Shown: positions 41,643 to 50,602 of the stretch, piece by piece
Numbering within the stretch: the stretch's first letter is position 1
Layout of the letters: every line of letters begins with the position of its first letter
NCBI RefSeq assembly: GCF_014646095.1
Contig: NZ_BMMU01000011.1
Location: 62,001-126,000, forward strand
Direction of reading: 5' to 3'
DNA: 64,000 nucleotides
From: Streptomyces lacrimifluminis
GTDB lineage: Bacteria > Actinomycetota > Actinomycetes > Streptomycetales > Streptomycetaceae
Notes under the pieces: model-generated
The model's database searches: none
The model's input: the letters and a program-made list of their open reading frames with translations, nothing else
Told to the model about the DNA's origin: nothing
Made by a program: the position numbers and the translations under genes

Positions 41643-42797
41643 ATGACCACCACACTCGAACATCGCCCTGGACAGAACACGGAACAACTGCCCCCGGCCC
41701 GGATCGCGACCGGTGTCCTCGACATCGACGGCAACGGGAAGGGGCACCTGCGGGCCGCCGACAGCTGCCTGCCCGCACCCACCGACCTTCAGGTCTCCCC
41801 GGCCCTGATCCGCCGCCACGGCCTGCGCAAGGGCGACCTCGTCGCCGGCGCCCAAGGCACCCAGCGCGCTCTCACCGAGGTCGGGCTGGTCAACGGCCGT
41901 ACGCCCGAAGAGCTGCGCGACCGTCGTCACTTCCGCGACCTCACCCCGCTGCACCCGCGCGACCGGCTCCGTCTGGAACATCCGGCGGCCGGACTCACCG
42001 GACGCGTCACCGACCTGATCGCACCCGTCGGCAAGGGCCAGCGCGGGCTGATCGTGGCACCGCCCAAGACCGGCAAGACCGTGCTGCTCCAGCAGATCGC
42101 GGCGGCCGTCGCCGGCAACCACCCCGAATGCCGCCTGATGGTGGTGCTGCTCGACGAGCGGCCCGAAGAGGTCACCGACATGCGGCGCTCCGTGCGCGGA
42201 GAGGTGTACGCCTCGACCTTCGACAAGGCACCAAAGCAGCACATCGCGCTCGCCGAACTCGCCATCGAGCGGGCCAAGCGGCTCGTCGAGACGGGCGAGG
42301 ACGTCGTCATCCTCCTGGACTCCCTCACCCGGCTGTGCAGGGCCCACAACAACGCGGCGGCCTCCGGTGGCCGCACCCTCAGCGGCGGGGTCGACGCCGC
42401 CGCGCTGCTCGGGCCGAAGCGGCTCTTCGGCTCCGCACGCCTGGCCGAGGAGGGCGGTTCGCTCACGATCCTCGCCACCGCCCTGGTGGAGACCGGCTCC
42501 CGCGCCGACGACTTCTTCTTCGAGGAGCTGAAGGGCACGGGCAACATGGAGCTGCGGCTGAGCCGCGAGCTCGCCTCCCGGCGCGTCTACCCGGCCGTCG
42601 ACATCAATCCGTCCGGCACCCGCCGAGAGGAACTCCTGCTGAACCCGGCCGAGTTGACGACCGTTCAAGGGCTGCGGCGGGTCCTGCAGACGCGGGACGG
42701 CCAGGCGAGCCTGGAAACCCTCCTGGAGCGGCTTCGCAGCACTCCCGACAACGCGGCCTTCATGCGGCGGATCCAGCCGACACTGCCGGCCGAGTAG
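41643..42797 (+). CDS. rho: Transcription termination factor Rho, short paralogue
   Basis: 384 residues. After a short RNA-binding domain (about 15-110), the RecA-type core has Walker A PPKTGKT (140-146), LLDERPEEVTDM, DSLTRLCRAHN and the Q/R-loop region GGSLTILATALVETGSRAD. The long, basic N-terminal insertion found in the main actinobacterial Rho (total near 650-700 residues) is missing. GAAAGGA precedes ATG 41643; the open frame upstream covers the leader only. Probably a second rho, in addition to a housekeeping copy elsewhere. Confidence 0.92.
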   Translation: MTTTLEHRPGQNTEQLPPARIATGVLDIDGNGKGHLRAADSCLPAPTDLQVSPALIRRHGLRKGDLVAGAQGTQRALTEVGLVNGRTPEELRDRRHFRDLTPLHPRDRLRLEHPAAGLTGRVTDLIAPVGKGQRGLIVAPPKTGKTVLLQQIAAAVAGNHPECRLMVVLLDERPEEVTDMRRSVRGEVYASTFDKAPKQHIALAELAIERAKRLVETGEDVVILLDSLTRLCRAHNNAAASGGRTLSGGVDAAALLGPKRLFGSARLAEEGGSLTILATALVETGSRADDFFFEELKGTGNMELRLSRELASRRVYPAVDINPSGTRREELLLNPAELTTVQGLRRVLQTRDGQASLETLLERLRSTPDNAAFMRRIQPTLPAE

Positions 42798-42906
42798 CCA
42801 CACCTTTGGGTGCCCATGTGCTCCCGGGTGTGGCATCCGGGTGTTCGGGCCCGCTTCTCGGCCCCGGCAGCGCAGCGATCGGCACGTCCATTCTTACGTT
42901 TGCGGT

Positions 42907-44082
42907 ATGACCATCAGATTCCCTTCCCGGATCGCCGCCTCCTGCTGTGCGCTGTGCGTGACGGGCGTGCTGGCGCTCACGCCCGCCCCGGCGTCCGCCC
43001 GCACCGGTGCCGACCCGGTCACACCGACGACGGCGGACGCGCGGCTGCTGTACCGCTCCGGTACCCAGGCCCGGCTCCGCCCCGGCGCACCCCGCCTCCC
43101 CCGGGACGTGTCCGCGCTGTCGTGGCTGGTGGCCGACGCCGCCACCGGTGAGGTGCTCGCCGCGCACAACGCGCACCGCAAACTGCCCCCGGCCAGCACC
43201 CTCAAGACGCTCTTCGCCCTCACCGTGCTGCCCAAGCTGCCCGCGGGCCTGCGGCACAAGGTCACCGAGGCCGAGTTGGCGGGCATCGGGGCCGGCAGCA
43301 GTCTCGTCGGAGTCGCGGCCGGTCGTACGTACCGTGTCTCCGACCTGTGGCGGGGGGTGTTCCTCAACTCCGGGAACGACGCCGTGCACGTCCTGGCCGC
43401 CATGAGCGGGGGCTGGCGCGACACCGCCGTCCGGATGCAGGCCAAGGCCCGCTCCCTGGGCGCCCGCGACACCCATGTGCGCTCGCCCGACGGCTACGAC
43501 GCGTCGGGGCAGGTGTCGTCGGCGTACGACCTCGCGGTGTTCGGACGGGCCGGGCTGCACAACGAGGACTTCGCCGACTACTGCGGCACGGCCCGGGCGA
43601 AGTTCCCCGGCGGGGACGGCTGGTCGTACGAGATCCAGAACACCAACCGGCTGCTGACCGGCGCCAACGGCGTCGCCCGCTACCGGGGGGTGATCGGCGT
43701 CAAGAACGGCTACACCAGCAATGCGGGCAACACGCTGGTCGCCGCCGCGCGCCGGGGCGGGCGCACCCTGGTCGTCACGGTGATGAACCCTCAGGAGGGC
43801 GGCGGACACGCCGTCTACGAGGAGGCCCGCTCGCTGCTCGACTGGGGCTTCGGGGCCGCCGGACGCGTCGATCCCGTCGGCTCGCTGGTCGCCGCGCGGC
43901 CCGTACCGCAGGCGGGCCCGGAAGCACCGGCGTCGGGGGCGGTGCCGGTCCCGGTGGCCGCCACCGTGGCGTCCGACGCCGGGCCGGGCTGGCCGGAGAC
44001 CTGGACGATCCTCGGAGCGGCCGTGCTCGGCGCCGGCGCGGTGTCGCTGGCGTTGCGGATCGTGAGCGCGAAACGGGTCTGA
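42907..44082 (+). CDS. D-alanyl-D-alanine carboxypeptidase (PBP5-like, S11)
   Basis: 391 residues. Signal peptide about 1-31; S11 motifs are STLK (97-100), SGN (155-157) and KNGYT (266-270, in place of KTG). A proline/alanine-rich linker and a C-terminal helix (about 360-385) anchor it to the membrane. It trims the terminal D-Ala of peptidoglycan stem peptides outside the membrane. No clear ribosome site precedes ATG 42907; TACGTT seven bases upstream could be a -10 for a leaderless transcript. Its 3' end overlaps the opposite gene by 268 bp. Confidence 0.92.
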   Translation: MTIRFPSRIAASCCALCVTGVLALTPAPASARTGADPVTPTTADARLLYRSGTQARLRPGAPRLPRDVSALSWLVADAATGEVLAAHNAHRKLPPASTLKTLFALTVLPKLPAGLRHKVTEAELAGIGAGSSLVGVAAGRTYRVSDLWRGVFLNSGNDAVHVLAAMSGGWRDTAVRMQAKARSLGARDTHVRSPDGYDASGQVSSAYDLAVFGRAGLHNEDFADYCGTARAKFPGGDGWSYEIQNTNRLLTGANGVARYRGVIGVKNGYTSNAGNTLVAAARRGGRTLVVTVMNPQEGGGHAVYEEARSLLDWGFGAAGRVDPVGSLVAARPVPQAGPEAPASGAVPVPVAATVASDAGPGWPETWTILGAAVLGAGAVSLALRIVSAKRV

Positions 44083-45209
44083 CCGGCAGCGTCCACCGGC
44101 AGCCACAGCAGCAGTCCGAGTGTGACCCAGACGTACGCGCTGCCGCCGACGAAGCCGTCCACGCCGGACGCGTCGTCGAACCACAGCCACACCACGCTCG
44201 TACACAGCACCGCGTACAGAGCGCCCGCCACGCGCGTGTGCCCGGTGCGCAGCAGGAGAGCGAACGACGGCAGCAGCCAGACGAGATGGTGCACCCAGGT
44301 GATCGGGCTGACCAGACACGCGGTCAGCCCGGTGAGCGCGAACGCGGCCCACCAGTCCCCCACGGCGACGGCCCGGCGAGCCCGCCACGCCCAGACCCCG
44401 AGGACGACCAGGACCAGCACCAGCCACACGGCACGGCTGGGCTCGCCCGGCTCGGCCAGCCGCGCCAGTACGCCCTGGAGCGACTGGTTGGAGACGTACG
44501 CCGTCTTCCCGATGCGCTGGGTGTCCCACAGCGCCTCGCTCCAGTAGAAACGTGAGGCCTCCGGCGCGACCCACACCGCGAGCGCGGTGGCGGCACCGGC
44601 GACAGCCGTCGCGAGCCCGGCTGCCCGTCGCCGCCCGGCGAGCAGCAGCAGGCCGATGAACAGGGCGGGGGTCAGCTTGATGGCGGCGGCAAGCCCGATC
44701 CCGATGCCCGCCCAGCGGGTCCGGCCGGTCGTCAGCAGCCAGGCGTCGGTGAGGACGAGGGCCAGCAGTACGAGGTTCACCTGGCCGAAGCTGACGGTGT
44801 CGCGGACGGGTTCGAACAGCGCCAGCACACAGGCGGACAGGGCCCAGCCGTACCAGCCGTACCGGCACAGCACGGGTCCGGCGGTCATCCACACCACCGC
44901 GCCGAGCGCCGCCAGGTTGAGGAGCAGCGCGGCGGTGATCGCGGCGTGCAGCCCGAGGAGGGCCATCGGCAGCATGCTGACGGCCGCGAACGGCGGATAG
45001 GTGAAGCCGTACGTCGTGCCGGGCACCCGGTAGTCGTAGATCCGGCCGCCGTGGTGGACCCAGGTGTCGACGGTTCCGTAGTAGACGCGCAGGTCGAACC
45101 AGCCCCGCAGCAGAGGCACGGTCGCGGTGAACACGGTCACCGTGAGGGCGAGGGCGAGCACCAGGATCAGCCGTTCCCGGTCGGTGCGGGGCAGTCTCAC
45201 AGGGCTCAT
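43815..45209 (-). CDS. GT87-family polyprenyl-phosphate mannosyltransferase
   Basis: 464 residues, about ten membrane helices. FDLRVYYGTVDTWVHHGGRIYDY is the first extracytoplasmic loop with the catalytic-type Asp of the DUF2029/GT87 family (PimE-like alpha-1,2-mannosyltransferases). The stop of the upstream GT gene overlaps its ATG by 4 bp. The last ~90 residues are low-complexity Ala/Thr/Pro and lie entirely opposite the carboxypeptidase gene, so the original stop was probably near 44085. Confidence 0.85.
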   Translation of the reverse strand: MSPVRLPRTDRERLILVLALALTVTVFTATVPLLRGWFDLRVYYGTVDTWVHHGGRIYDYRVPGTTYGFTYPPFAAVSMLPMALLGLHAAITAALLLNLAALGAVVWMTAGPVLCRYGWYGWALSACVLALFEPVRDTVSFGQVNLVLLALVLTDAWLLTTGRTRWAGIGIGLAAAIKLTPALFIGLLLLAGRRRAAGLATAVAGAATALAVWVAPEASRFYWSEALWDTQRIGKTAYVSNQSLQGVLARLAEPGEPSRAVWLVLVLVVLGVWAWRARRAVAVGDWWAAFALTGLTACLVSPITWVHHLVWLLPSFALLLRTGHTRVAGALYAVLCTSVVWLWFDDASGVDGFVGGSAYVWVTLGLLLWLPVDAAGQTRFALTIRNASDTAPAPSTAAPRIVQVSGQPGPASDATVAATGTGTAPDAGASGPACGTGRAATSEPTGSTRPAAPKPQSSSERASS

Positions 45210-46606
45210 ACCGTGCTCTCCCGCAGGGGTGTCCGGGCCGCCTGGTAGGCCTGCCAGAGGACGACGACGGCCAGCGCGCCGCCGGAGACGGCCAGGACCA
45301 GTTCCTCGGTCCCGGCGGGCGCGCCGCTCGGCAGGGCCAGGAGCGCGACGACCCCGGTGACGGCGGCGAGGCGGTGGCGTACGGACGCGCTGGGCGCCGC
45401 GGCGGCGATGAGGAACAGGGCCCACAGGGCGTACCAGGGCCGGATCGCCGGGCCGAGGACGACCACGACGGCCAGGCTGAGACCGAGTGCGTAGACCGGG
45501 CTGAGGCGTGGGCGGCGCAGCCATATGAAGGCGATGGCGAGGACGGTGACGGCGATGCCGAGCAGATGCCAGGCAGGGACGGCGAGCGGTGCCAGATCGC
45601 TGCCGACCTTCGTGAGCGCGGCGGCCGTCGCGCGGCCGAGAAGGCTGGTGAGGGCCCAGTTCTGGGGGGACACCGGGGTTCTCAGGGCGCCTATCCAGCC
45701 GTAGCCGGTGCCGGCCAGCGCGGTGACGCCGACGGTGGTGGCGACGGCCGCGCCCGCGGTCGTCAGTACCGCCCGCACCGGGCTGCGGCCCGCGCGGATC
45801 TGGAGGGCCACGACCGCGGCGAGGCCGAGGACGGCGGGCGCCTTGACGAGGGCGGCGAGCGTGACCAGTACGGCGCCGAGGACCGGCCACCGGCCCAGCG
45901 CCGCCACCAGGCCGACGCCGAGCAGCCCGAGCATGATCGCGTCGTTGTGGGCGCCCGCCACCAGGTGCAGCAGGACCAGCGGGTTGAGGGCGCCGAGCCA
46001 CAGCGCGGCGGCCGGGTCGGCACCGCTGTGCCGGGCGAGGCGGGGCAGGGCCGCCGCCATCAGGGCCACGCCGAGCAGCGCCACCAGCCGCAGGCCGAAC
46101 AGGCCGGCGGGGATCTCACCCCGGGTCAGTCCGGAGAGTCCGGACGCGACGGCGAGGAACACGGGGCCGTACGGGGCGCCGGTCTGCTGCCACACGGGGG
46201 CGACCTCGGCGGCGAGCGGGCCGCCGAGCAGGGCGGGGCCGTGCGCGTACACGTCCATGTGCGCGTCGACCATCGCACCCTGGGCGAGGTAGCTGTAGAC
46301 GTCGCGGCTGAAAAGGGGTGGGGCGAGGAGGAGCGGGGCTGCCCAGACGACGAGGACGAGCATCAGGGAGCGTACGGTGGGCGGCTCCGGGCCCCGGACC
46401 AGTCTGCCGAGCAGGGCCCAGGCCGCTATCAGCAGCACGACGCCGAAGTAGACGCCGACCAGGCCCAGCGCGGCGCGGCCGGTGGAGGGGGCGATGAGTT
46501 CCCGTACGGGGAGGGCTCCGGCGGTCTCGCCTCCCAGCGCGAGACATACGGTGCCGATCAGGCCTATGGCCTGGCAGCGGGGGAGGGTTGTCGGGGGAGC
46601 CTTCAC
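45206..46606 (-). CDS. MptB-like polyprenol-phosphomannose-dependent alpha-1,6-mannosyltransferase
   Basis: 466 residues with about 12-13 membrane helices. FSRDVYSYLAQGAMVDAHMDVYAHGP is the first periplasmic loop with the Asp expected for GT-C catalysis, and TGAPYGPVFLAVAS and GAHNDAIMLGLLGVGL are conserved MptB-family blocks. In mycobacteria MptB extends the mannan backbone of lipomannan. Coupled by a 4-bp overlap to the GT87 gene downstream, the pair probably builds and branches a cell-envelope mannan or lipomannan. Confidence 0.88.
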   Translation of the reverse strand: MKAPPTTLPRCQAIGLIGTVCLALGGETAGALPVRELIAPSTGRAALGLVGVYFGVVLLIAAWALLGRLVRGPEPPTVRSLMLVLVVWAAPLLLAPPLFSRDVYSYLAQGAMVDAHMDVYAHGPALLGGPLAAEVAPVWQQTGAPYGPVFLAVASGLSGLTRGEIPAGLFGLRLVALLGVALMAAALPRLARHSGADPAAALWLGALNPLVLLHLVAGAHNDAIMLGLLGVGLVAALGRWPVLGAVLVTLAALVKAPAVLGLAAVVALQIRAGRSPVRAVLTTAGAAVATTVGVTALAGTGYGWIGALRTPVSPQNWALTSLLGRATAAALTKVGSDLAPLAVPAWHLLGIAVTVLAIAFIWLRRPRLSPVYALGLSLAVVVVLGPAIRPWYALWALFLIAAAAPSASVRHRLAAVTGVVALLALPSGAPAGTEELVLAVSGGALAVVVLWQAYQAARTPLRESTV

Positions 46607-46707
46607 TTGTGCAGCCTGACAAGGGTTGGTGGACGCGGGGCTACGGGGCGCCTTCCGGGCGGGGGCCTACGCGTTACCGGTGAGTGGTCGGTGGGGTCGC
46701 CTTGTCG

Positions 46708-46786
46708 GCTGCCCGCCGGTGGGGGCTTGTCGCGCCCACGCGGCGGAGCCGCACAATGTCACAGCCCCGCGCCCCTATAAGGGCGC
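46708..46786 (+). repeat. Dispersed intergenic repeat, copy 1
   Basis: About 79 bp with a GTGGGGGCT...GGCGGAGCCGCA...CACAGCCCCGCGCCCCT core. Copies 2 and 3 (47852, 55041) are in the opposite orientation. Confidence 0.8.
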
Positions 46787-46831
46787 CCCCCACGCACAGG
46801 ACGTTGAGAAGGTCGTCAGAACACTCGAAGA

Positions 46832-47779
46832 TCAGAAGACCGACACTCCCGTCAGTGTCGTGAAGCGGTCCAGGGCCGCCACCCCCGCCACCGAGTTGCC
46901 GCGCTCGTCGAGCCCAGGGCTCCAGACGCACAGGGTGCAGCGGCCCGGGACTATCGCGATGATGCCGCCGCCCACTCCGCTCTTGCCGGGGAGGCCCACG
47001 CGGTAGGCGAAGTCGCCCGCCGCGTCGTAGGTGCCGCAGGTCAGCATGATGGCGTTGATCTGTTTGGACTGGCTGCGGGTCAGGAGGCGGGTGCCGTCGG
47101 CCCGGACGCCGTGGCGGGCCAGGAAGGCCGAAGCGAGGGCGAGGTCGGCGCAGGACGCCTCGACCGAGCACTGGCGGAAGTACTGCTCCAGCAGGTCCGG
47201 AACCGGGTTGTCGATGTTGCCGTACGAGGCCATGAAGTGGGCGAGCGCGGCGTTGCGGTGGCCGCGTCCGGCCTCGGAGGCGGCCACCTCCTTGTCGAAG
47301 GTGAGCCCGGGATTGCCGGACTCCGTGCGCAGCAAGTCGAGGAGCGCTCCGGCCGCGTCCCCGGTACGGGTGTGCAGGCGGTCGGTGACGACGAGCGCGC
47401 CCGCGTTGATGAACGGGTTGCGCGGGATGCCGTTCTCGTACTCCAGCTGGATCAGGGAGTTGAAGGGATTGCCGGAGGGTTCGCGGCCGACGTGCTCCCA
47501 GAGTTCGTCACCCTCGCGGGCCAGGTCGAGGGCGAGGGTGAAGACCTTGGTGACGGACTGCGCGGAGAACGGCTCCCGCCACTCCCCCACCCCGTACACC
47601 GTGCCGTCCAGTTCGGCGACGGCCATGCCGAAGCTGCGCGGGTCGCGGGCGGCGAGCGCCGGGATGTAGTCGGCGGGACGCCCGCGACCGGGTGTGCGTT
47701 CGATCTCCTCGGCGATGCGTTCCAGGACCGGCAGGAAGGTCGGGGGCGAGGGCGACGGAGCTGGATCCATGATCGTCAT
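46832..47779 (-). CDS. glsA: Glutaminase (GlsA family)
   Basis: 315 residues, the usual length. The SxxK-type catalytic pair is Ser75-Lys78 in SAQSVTKVF. NPFINAGALV, GNIDNPVPDLL and GVGGGIIAIVPG are conserved family blocks. It hydrolyses glutamine to glutamate and ammonia in the cytoplasm. GGAGGG lies just before ATG 47779. It stands in a run of amide and aspartate catabolism genes on the same strand but is flanked on both sides by copies of the intergenic repeat. Confidence 0.94.
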   Translation of the reverse strand: MTIMDPAPSPSPPTFLPVLERIAEEIERTPGRGRPADYIPALAARDPRSFGMAVAELDGTVYGVGEWREPFSAQSVTKVFTLALDLAREGDELWEHVGREPSGNPFNSLIQLEYENGIPRNPFINAGALVVTDRLHTRTGDAAGALLDLLRTESGNPGLTFDKEVAASEAGRGHRNAALAHFMASYGNIDNPVPDLLEQYFRQCSVEASCADLALASAFLARHGVRADGTRLLTRSQSKQINAIMLTCGTYDAAGDFAYRVGLPGKSGVGGGIIAIVPGRCTLCVWSPGLDERGNSVAGVAALDRFTTLTGVSVF

Positions 47780-47851
47780 TGTCCCTCCGGAGACCGGTCT
47801 TGGCGCGCGTTCGTGTGTCCGAGCGATCCTGGTGAAATCGGGTGCGCGACA

Positions 47852-47930
47852 GTGCCCCGACAGGGGCGCGGGGCTGTGTCAACAATGCGGCTCCGGCGCG
47901 CGGACGCGGCCAGCCCCCACCGGCCCGCGG
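47852..47930 (-). repeat. Dispersed intergenic repeat, copy 2
   Basis: About 79 bp, inverted relative to copy 1: GGGGCGCGGGGCTGTGTC, then TGCGGCTCCGGCGCGC and CAGCCCCCACCGG. Together, copies 1 and 2 bracket the glutaminase gene. Confidence 0.8.
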
Positions 47931-47957
47931 CAAAGAACCCGCCGATTCAGCGGAGCG

Positions 47958-49361
47958 CTACGCGCCGTTGCCCGCCAGGATCTCGGGGCGCAGCAGGTCG
48001 GCGAGTCGTTCGGCGGGCAACAGTCCCTTCTCCAGGACGAGTTCGGCGACGCCCCGGCCGCTGACAAGGGCCTCCTTGGCGATGTCGGTGGCGGCCGTGT
48101 ACCCGATGTACGGGTTGAGGGCCGTGACCAGGCCTATGGAGTTCTCCACACTCGCGCGCAGGGCCTCGGTGTTGGCGGTGATGCCGTCGACGCAGCGCTC
48201 GGCGAGCGTGAGGCAGGCGGCGCGCAGGTGGGTGATGGACTCCGAGAGGGAGTGCAGGATGATCGGCTCGAAGGCGTTGAGCTGGAGCTGTCCGGCCTCG
48301 GCGGCCATGGTGATGGTGACGTCGTTGCCGATCACCTCGAAGGCGACCTGGTTGACGACCTCGGGGATCACCGGGTTCACCTTGCCGGGCATGATCGACG
48401 AACCCGCCTGCACCGGCGGCAGGTTGATCTCGCCGAGCCCGGCGCGCGGCCCGGAGGACAGCAGGCGCAGGTCGTTGCAGCTCTTGGAGAGCTTGACGGC
48501 GACCCGCTTGAGTACGCCGGACATCTGGACGAACGCCCCGCAGTCCTGGGTCGCTTCGACCAGGTTGGCGGCCGTGACGAGCGGCAGTCCGGTGATCGCG
48601 GAGAGATGGCGGCGGGCCGACTCGGCGTATCCGGCGGGGGCGTTGAGACCCGTACCGATCGCGGTGGCGCCGAGGTTGATCTCGTGGATCAGCTCGACCG
48701 CCTCCGCGAGGCGGCTGCGGTCCTCCTCGATCATCACGGCGTACGCCGAGAACTCCTGCCCGAGCGTCATCGGTACCGCGTCCTGGAGCTGCGTACGCCC
48801 CATCTTCAGGACGTCGTGGAACTCGACCGCCTTACGGGCGAAGGCGTCCTGCAGCACGGTCATCGCCTTGAGCAGTTCCCGCACCGCGAAGACGGTCGCG
48901 ACCTTGACGGCGGTCGGGTAGACGTCGTTGGTGGACTGGCCGAGGTTGACGTCCTCGTTGGGGTGCAGGTGCTGGTACTGGCCCTTCTCGTGGCCCAGCA
49001 GCTCCAACGCCCGGTTCGCCACCACCTCGTTGGCGTTCATGTTCGTCGAGGTGCCCGCCCCGCCCTGCACGACGTCCACCACGAACTGGTCGTGCAGCCT
49101 GCCGCCCCGGATCTCCCGGCACGCCTCGACGATCGCGGCGGCCTTCTTCGGCTCCAGCAGCCCGAGTTCCTCGTTGGCGAGGGCGGCGGCCTCCTTGACG
49201 GCGGCGAGGGCGTCGATGAGGTGCGGGTAGGCGGAGATGGTCATGCCGGTGATGGGGAAGTTCTCCGTGGCACGCAGGGTGTGGACACCCCAGTACGCCT
49301 CGGCGGGAACATCACGGTCGCCGAGCAGGTCGTGTTCGCTGCGAGTGGCTGCGCCGGTCAT
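47958..49361 (-). CDS. aspA: Aspartate ammonia-lyase
   Basis: 467 residues of the fumarase/aspartase superfamily. GSSIMPGKVNPVIPEVVNQV holds the catalytic Ser of the flexible SS loop. The N-terminal ERDLLGD-like SEHDLLGDRDVPAEAYWGVH and TSTNMNANEV segments are typical of aspartase. It deaminates aspartate to fumarate and ammonia. Lying downstream of the asparaginase gene on the same strand, it would complete asparagine breakdown to fumarate. Confidence 0.94.
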   Translation of the reverse strand: MTGAATRSEHDLLGDRDVPAEAYWGVHTLRATENFPITGMTISAYPHLIDALAAVKEAAALANEELGLLEPKKAAAIVEACREIRGGRLHDQFVVDVVQGGAGTSTNMNANEVVANRALELLGHEKGQYQHLHPNEDVNLGQSTNDVYPTAVKVATVFAVRELLKAMTVLQDAFARKAVEFHDVLKMGRTQLQDAVPMTLGQEFSAYAVMIEEDRSRLAEAVELIHEINLGATAIGTGLNAPAGYAESARRHLSAITGLPLVTAANLVEATQDCGAFVQMSGVLKRVAVKLSKSCNDLRLLSSGPRAGLGEINLPPVQAGSSIMPGKVNPVIPEVVNQVAFEVIGNDVTITMAAEAGQLQLNAFEPIILHSLSESITHLRAACLTLAERCVDGITANTEALRASVENSIGLVTALNPYIGYTAATDIAKEALVSGRGVAELVLEKGLLPAERLADLLRPEILAGNGA

Positions 49362-49398
49362 GACTGGGTGGGCCTGCTTTCGTGAAGGGGGCTGGCAA

Positions 49399-49486
49399 TC
49401 CAGCCTGTCTGGGGGTCCCCCCTCTGGGGGAGTTTGAGGACGAGGCCCGTTCAGGGCCGAAGCGGGGGTCTGGGGGCGGCGGCCCT
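49399..49486 (+). repeat. Streptomyces-type intergenic repeat
   Basis: GGGGGTCCCCCCTCTGGGGG then AGTTTGAGGACGAGG and GCGGGGGTCTGGGGGCGGC. I recognise this as a repeat common between Streptomyces genes, probably acting as a transcript 3' end. Confidence 0.7.
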
Positions 49487-49544
49487 CAGGAACGGGACGG
49501 GACGGGTAGGGGCGACGGGGGCGAGGAAAACCGTGCGGATCCCC

Positions 49545-50576
49545 CTACCGCCGCGCTACCGGATCGAGCGCGCGGGCCGGTCGGACCCGTCCGACCTCAC
49601 GGCCGCCGCCCAGCAGAGCCTCGCCCGCAAACTCGGTGAGCAGCTCCGGCTCCACGCCGGCCCGGACGAGTGCCGCCGCCGTCACCGGGACGCGGGCCCG
49701 GTTCGCGCCGTCGGCGATCTTGACCGCGACGGCCCGGCCGTCCGGGAGGGCCGCGACCTGGACGCCCTCGAAGCCGTCCTTGCTGAGCAGCCCGGGCACG
49801 GCCCGCATCAGCGCGGCCACGTCCCGGCCGGAGCCGGAGGCCATCTCGGCGTGGTCACGCATCGCGTCGGCGACCAGGGCCTCCGGGGTGTCGGGGGCGG
49901 CGGTGGTGATCCGGGCCGCAGCGCGGGCGAGACCGTGCAGGGAGATGGAGAAGAGGGGCGCTCCACAGCCGTCGACGGTCACCTGGGCGATGCACTGCCC
50001 GGTGAGGTCCTCGACGATCTCGGCGATCGCCTGCTGAAGGGGGTGGCCGGCGTCGAGGTAGCTGTCGAGGGGCCAGCCGTTGAGCTCGCAGGTGTAGAGC
50101 ATGGCCGCGTGCTTGCCTGAGCAGTTCTGGGCGAGGCGGGAGGGCAGGCGGCCCTCGCGTATCCAGCCGTCCCGGACGACCGGGTCGAACGGCAGGTCCG
50201 GCACGTTGCGCAGGTCGTCCTCGGCGAGGCCGGCCAACTCCAGGATGCGGCGGGATCCGGCCAGGTGGCGTTCCTCGCCGGAGTGGCTGGCGGCGGCCAG
50301 GGAGAGCAGCTCGCCGTCGAGGGGCAGGCCGGCCCTGAGCATGGCCACCGCCTGGACCGGTTTCAGGGCCGAGCGCGGATAGAAGGCCGCCTCGATGTCG
50401 CCCACCTGCAACTCCACCTGGCCGTCGGCGCCGAGGACGACGACGGAACCGTAGTGGATGCCCTCGATGACCCCGCCGCGCACAAGCTGCGCGACGGGCG
50501 AGTGGAGGGGTTCGCGGATCGCGGGGGCGTCCGCGAGAGTGCTGCCGTACATGCCTGCCTGCGCTGCTTCGTGCAT
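49545..50576 (-). CDS. Asparaginase (thermolabile / L-asparaginase II type)
   Basis: 343 residues of the asparaginase_II family: AAFYPRSALKPVQAVAML, AAASHSGEERHL and NCSGKHAAML contain the Ser, Lys and Cys residues characteristic of the rhizobial-type enzyme, unrelated to E. coli AnsA/B. It hydrolyses asparagine to aspartate and ammonia. ATG 50576 has AGGA 7 nt upstream; ATG 50591 and ATG 50552 are in-frame alternatives. It follows the permease gene by 26 bp and is likely co-transcribed with it. Confidence 0.9.
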   Translation of the reverse strand: MHEAAQAGMYGSTLADAPAIREPLHSPVAQLVRGGVIEGIHYGSVVVLGADGQVELQVGDIEAAFYPRSALKPVQAVAMLRAGLPLDGELLSLAAASHSGEERHLAGSRRILELAGLAEDDLRNVPDLPFDPVVRDGWIREGRLPSRLAQNCSGKHAAMLYTCELNGWPLDSYLDAGHPLQQAIAEIVEDLTGQCIAQVTVDGCGAPLFSISLHGLARAAARITTAAPDTPEALVADAMRDHAEMASGSGRDVAALMRAVPGLLSKDGFEGVQVAALPDGRAVAVKIADGANRARVPVTAAALVRAGVEPELLTEFAGEALLGGGREVGRVRPARALDPVARR

Positions 50577-50602
50577 TACTTCATCCTGCATCACGGCGTG
50601 GT

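Noticed and set aside
42760..44892. 710-codon minus-strand frame over the carboxypeptidase and mannosyltransferase genes
   Set aside because: It is a different frame from the real GT87 gene and reads as an Arg/Gly-rich shadow. Both real genes explain the DNA.
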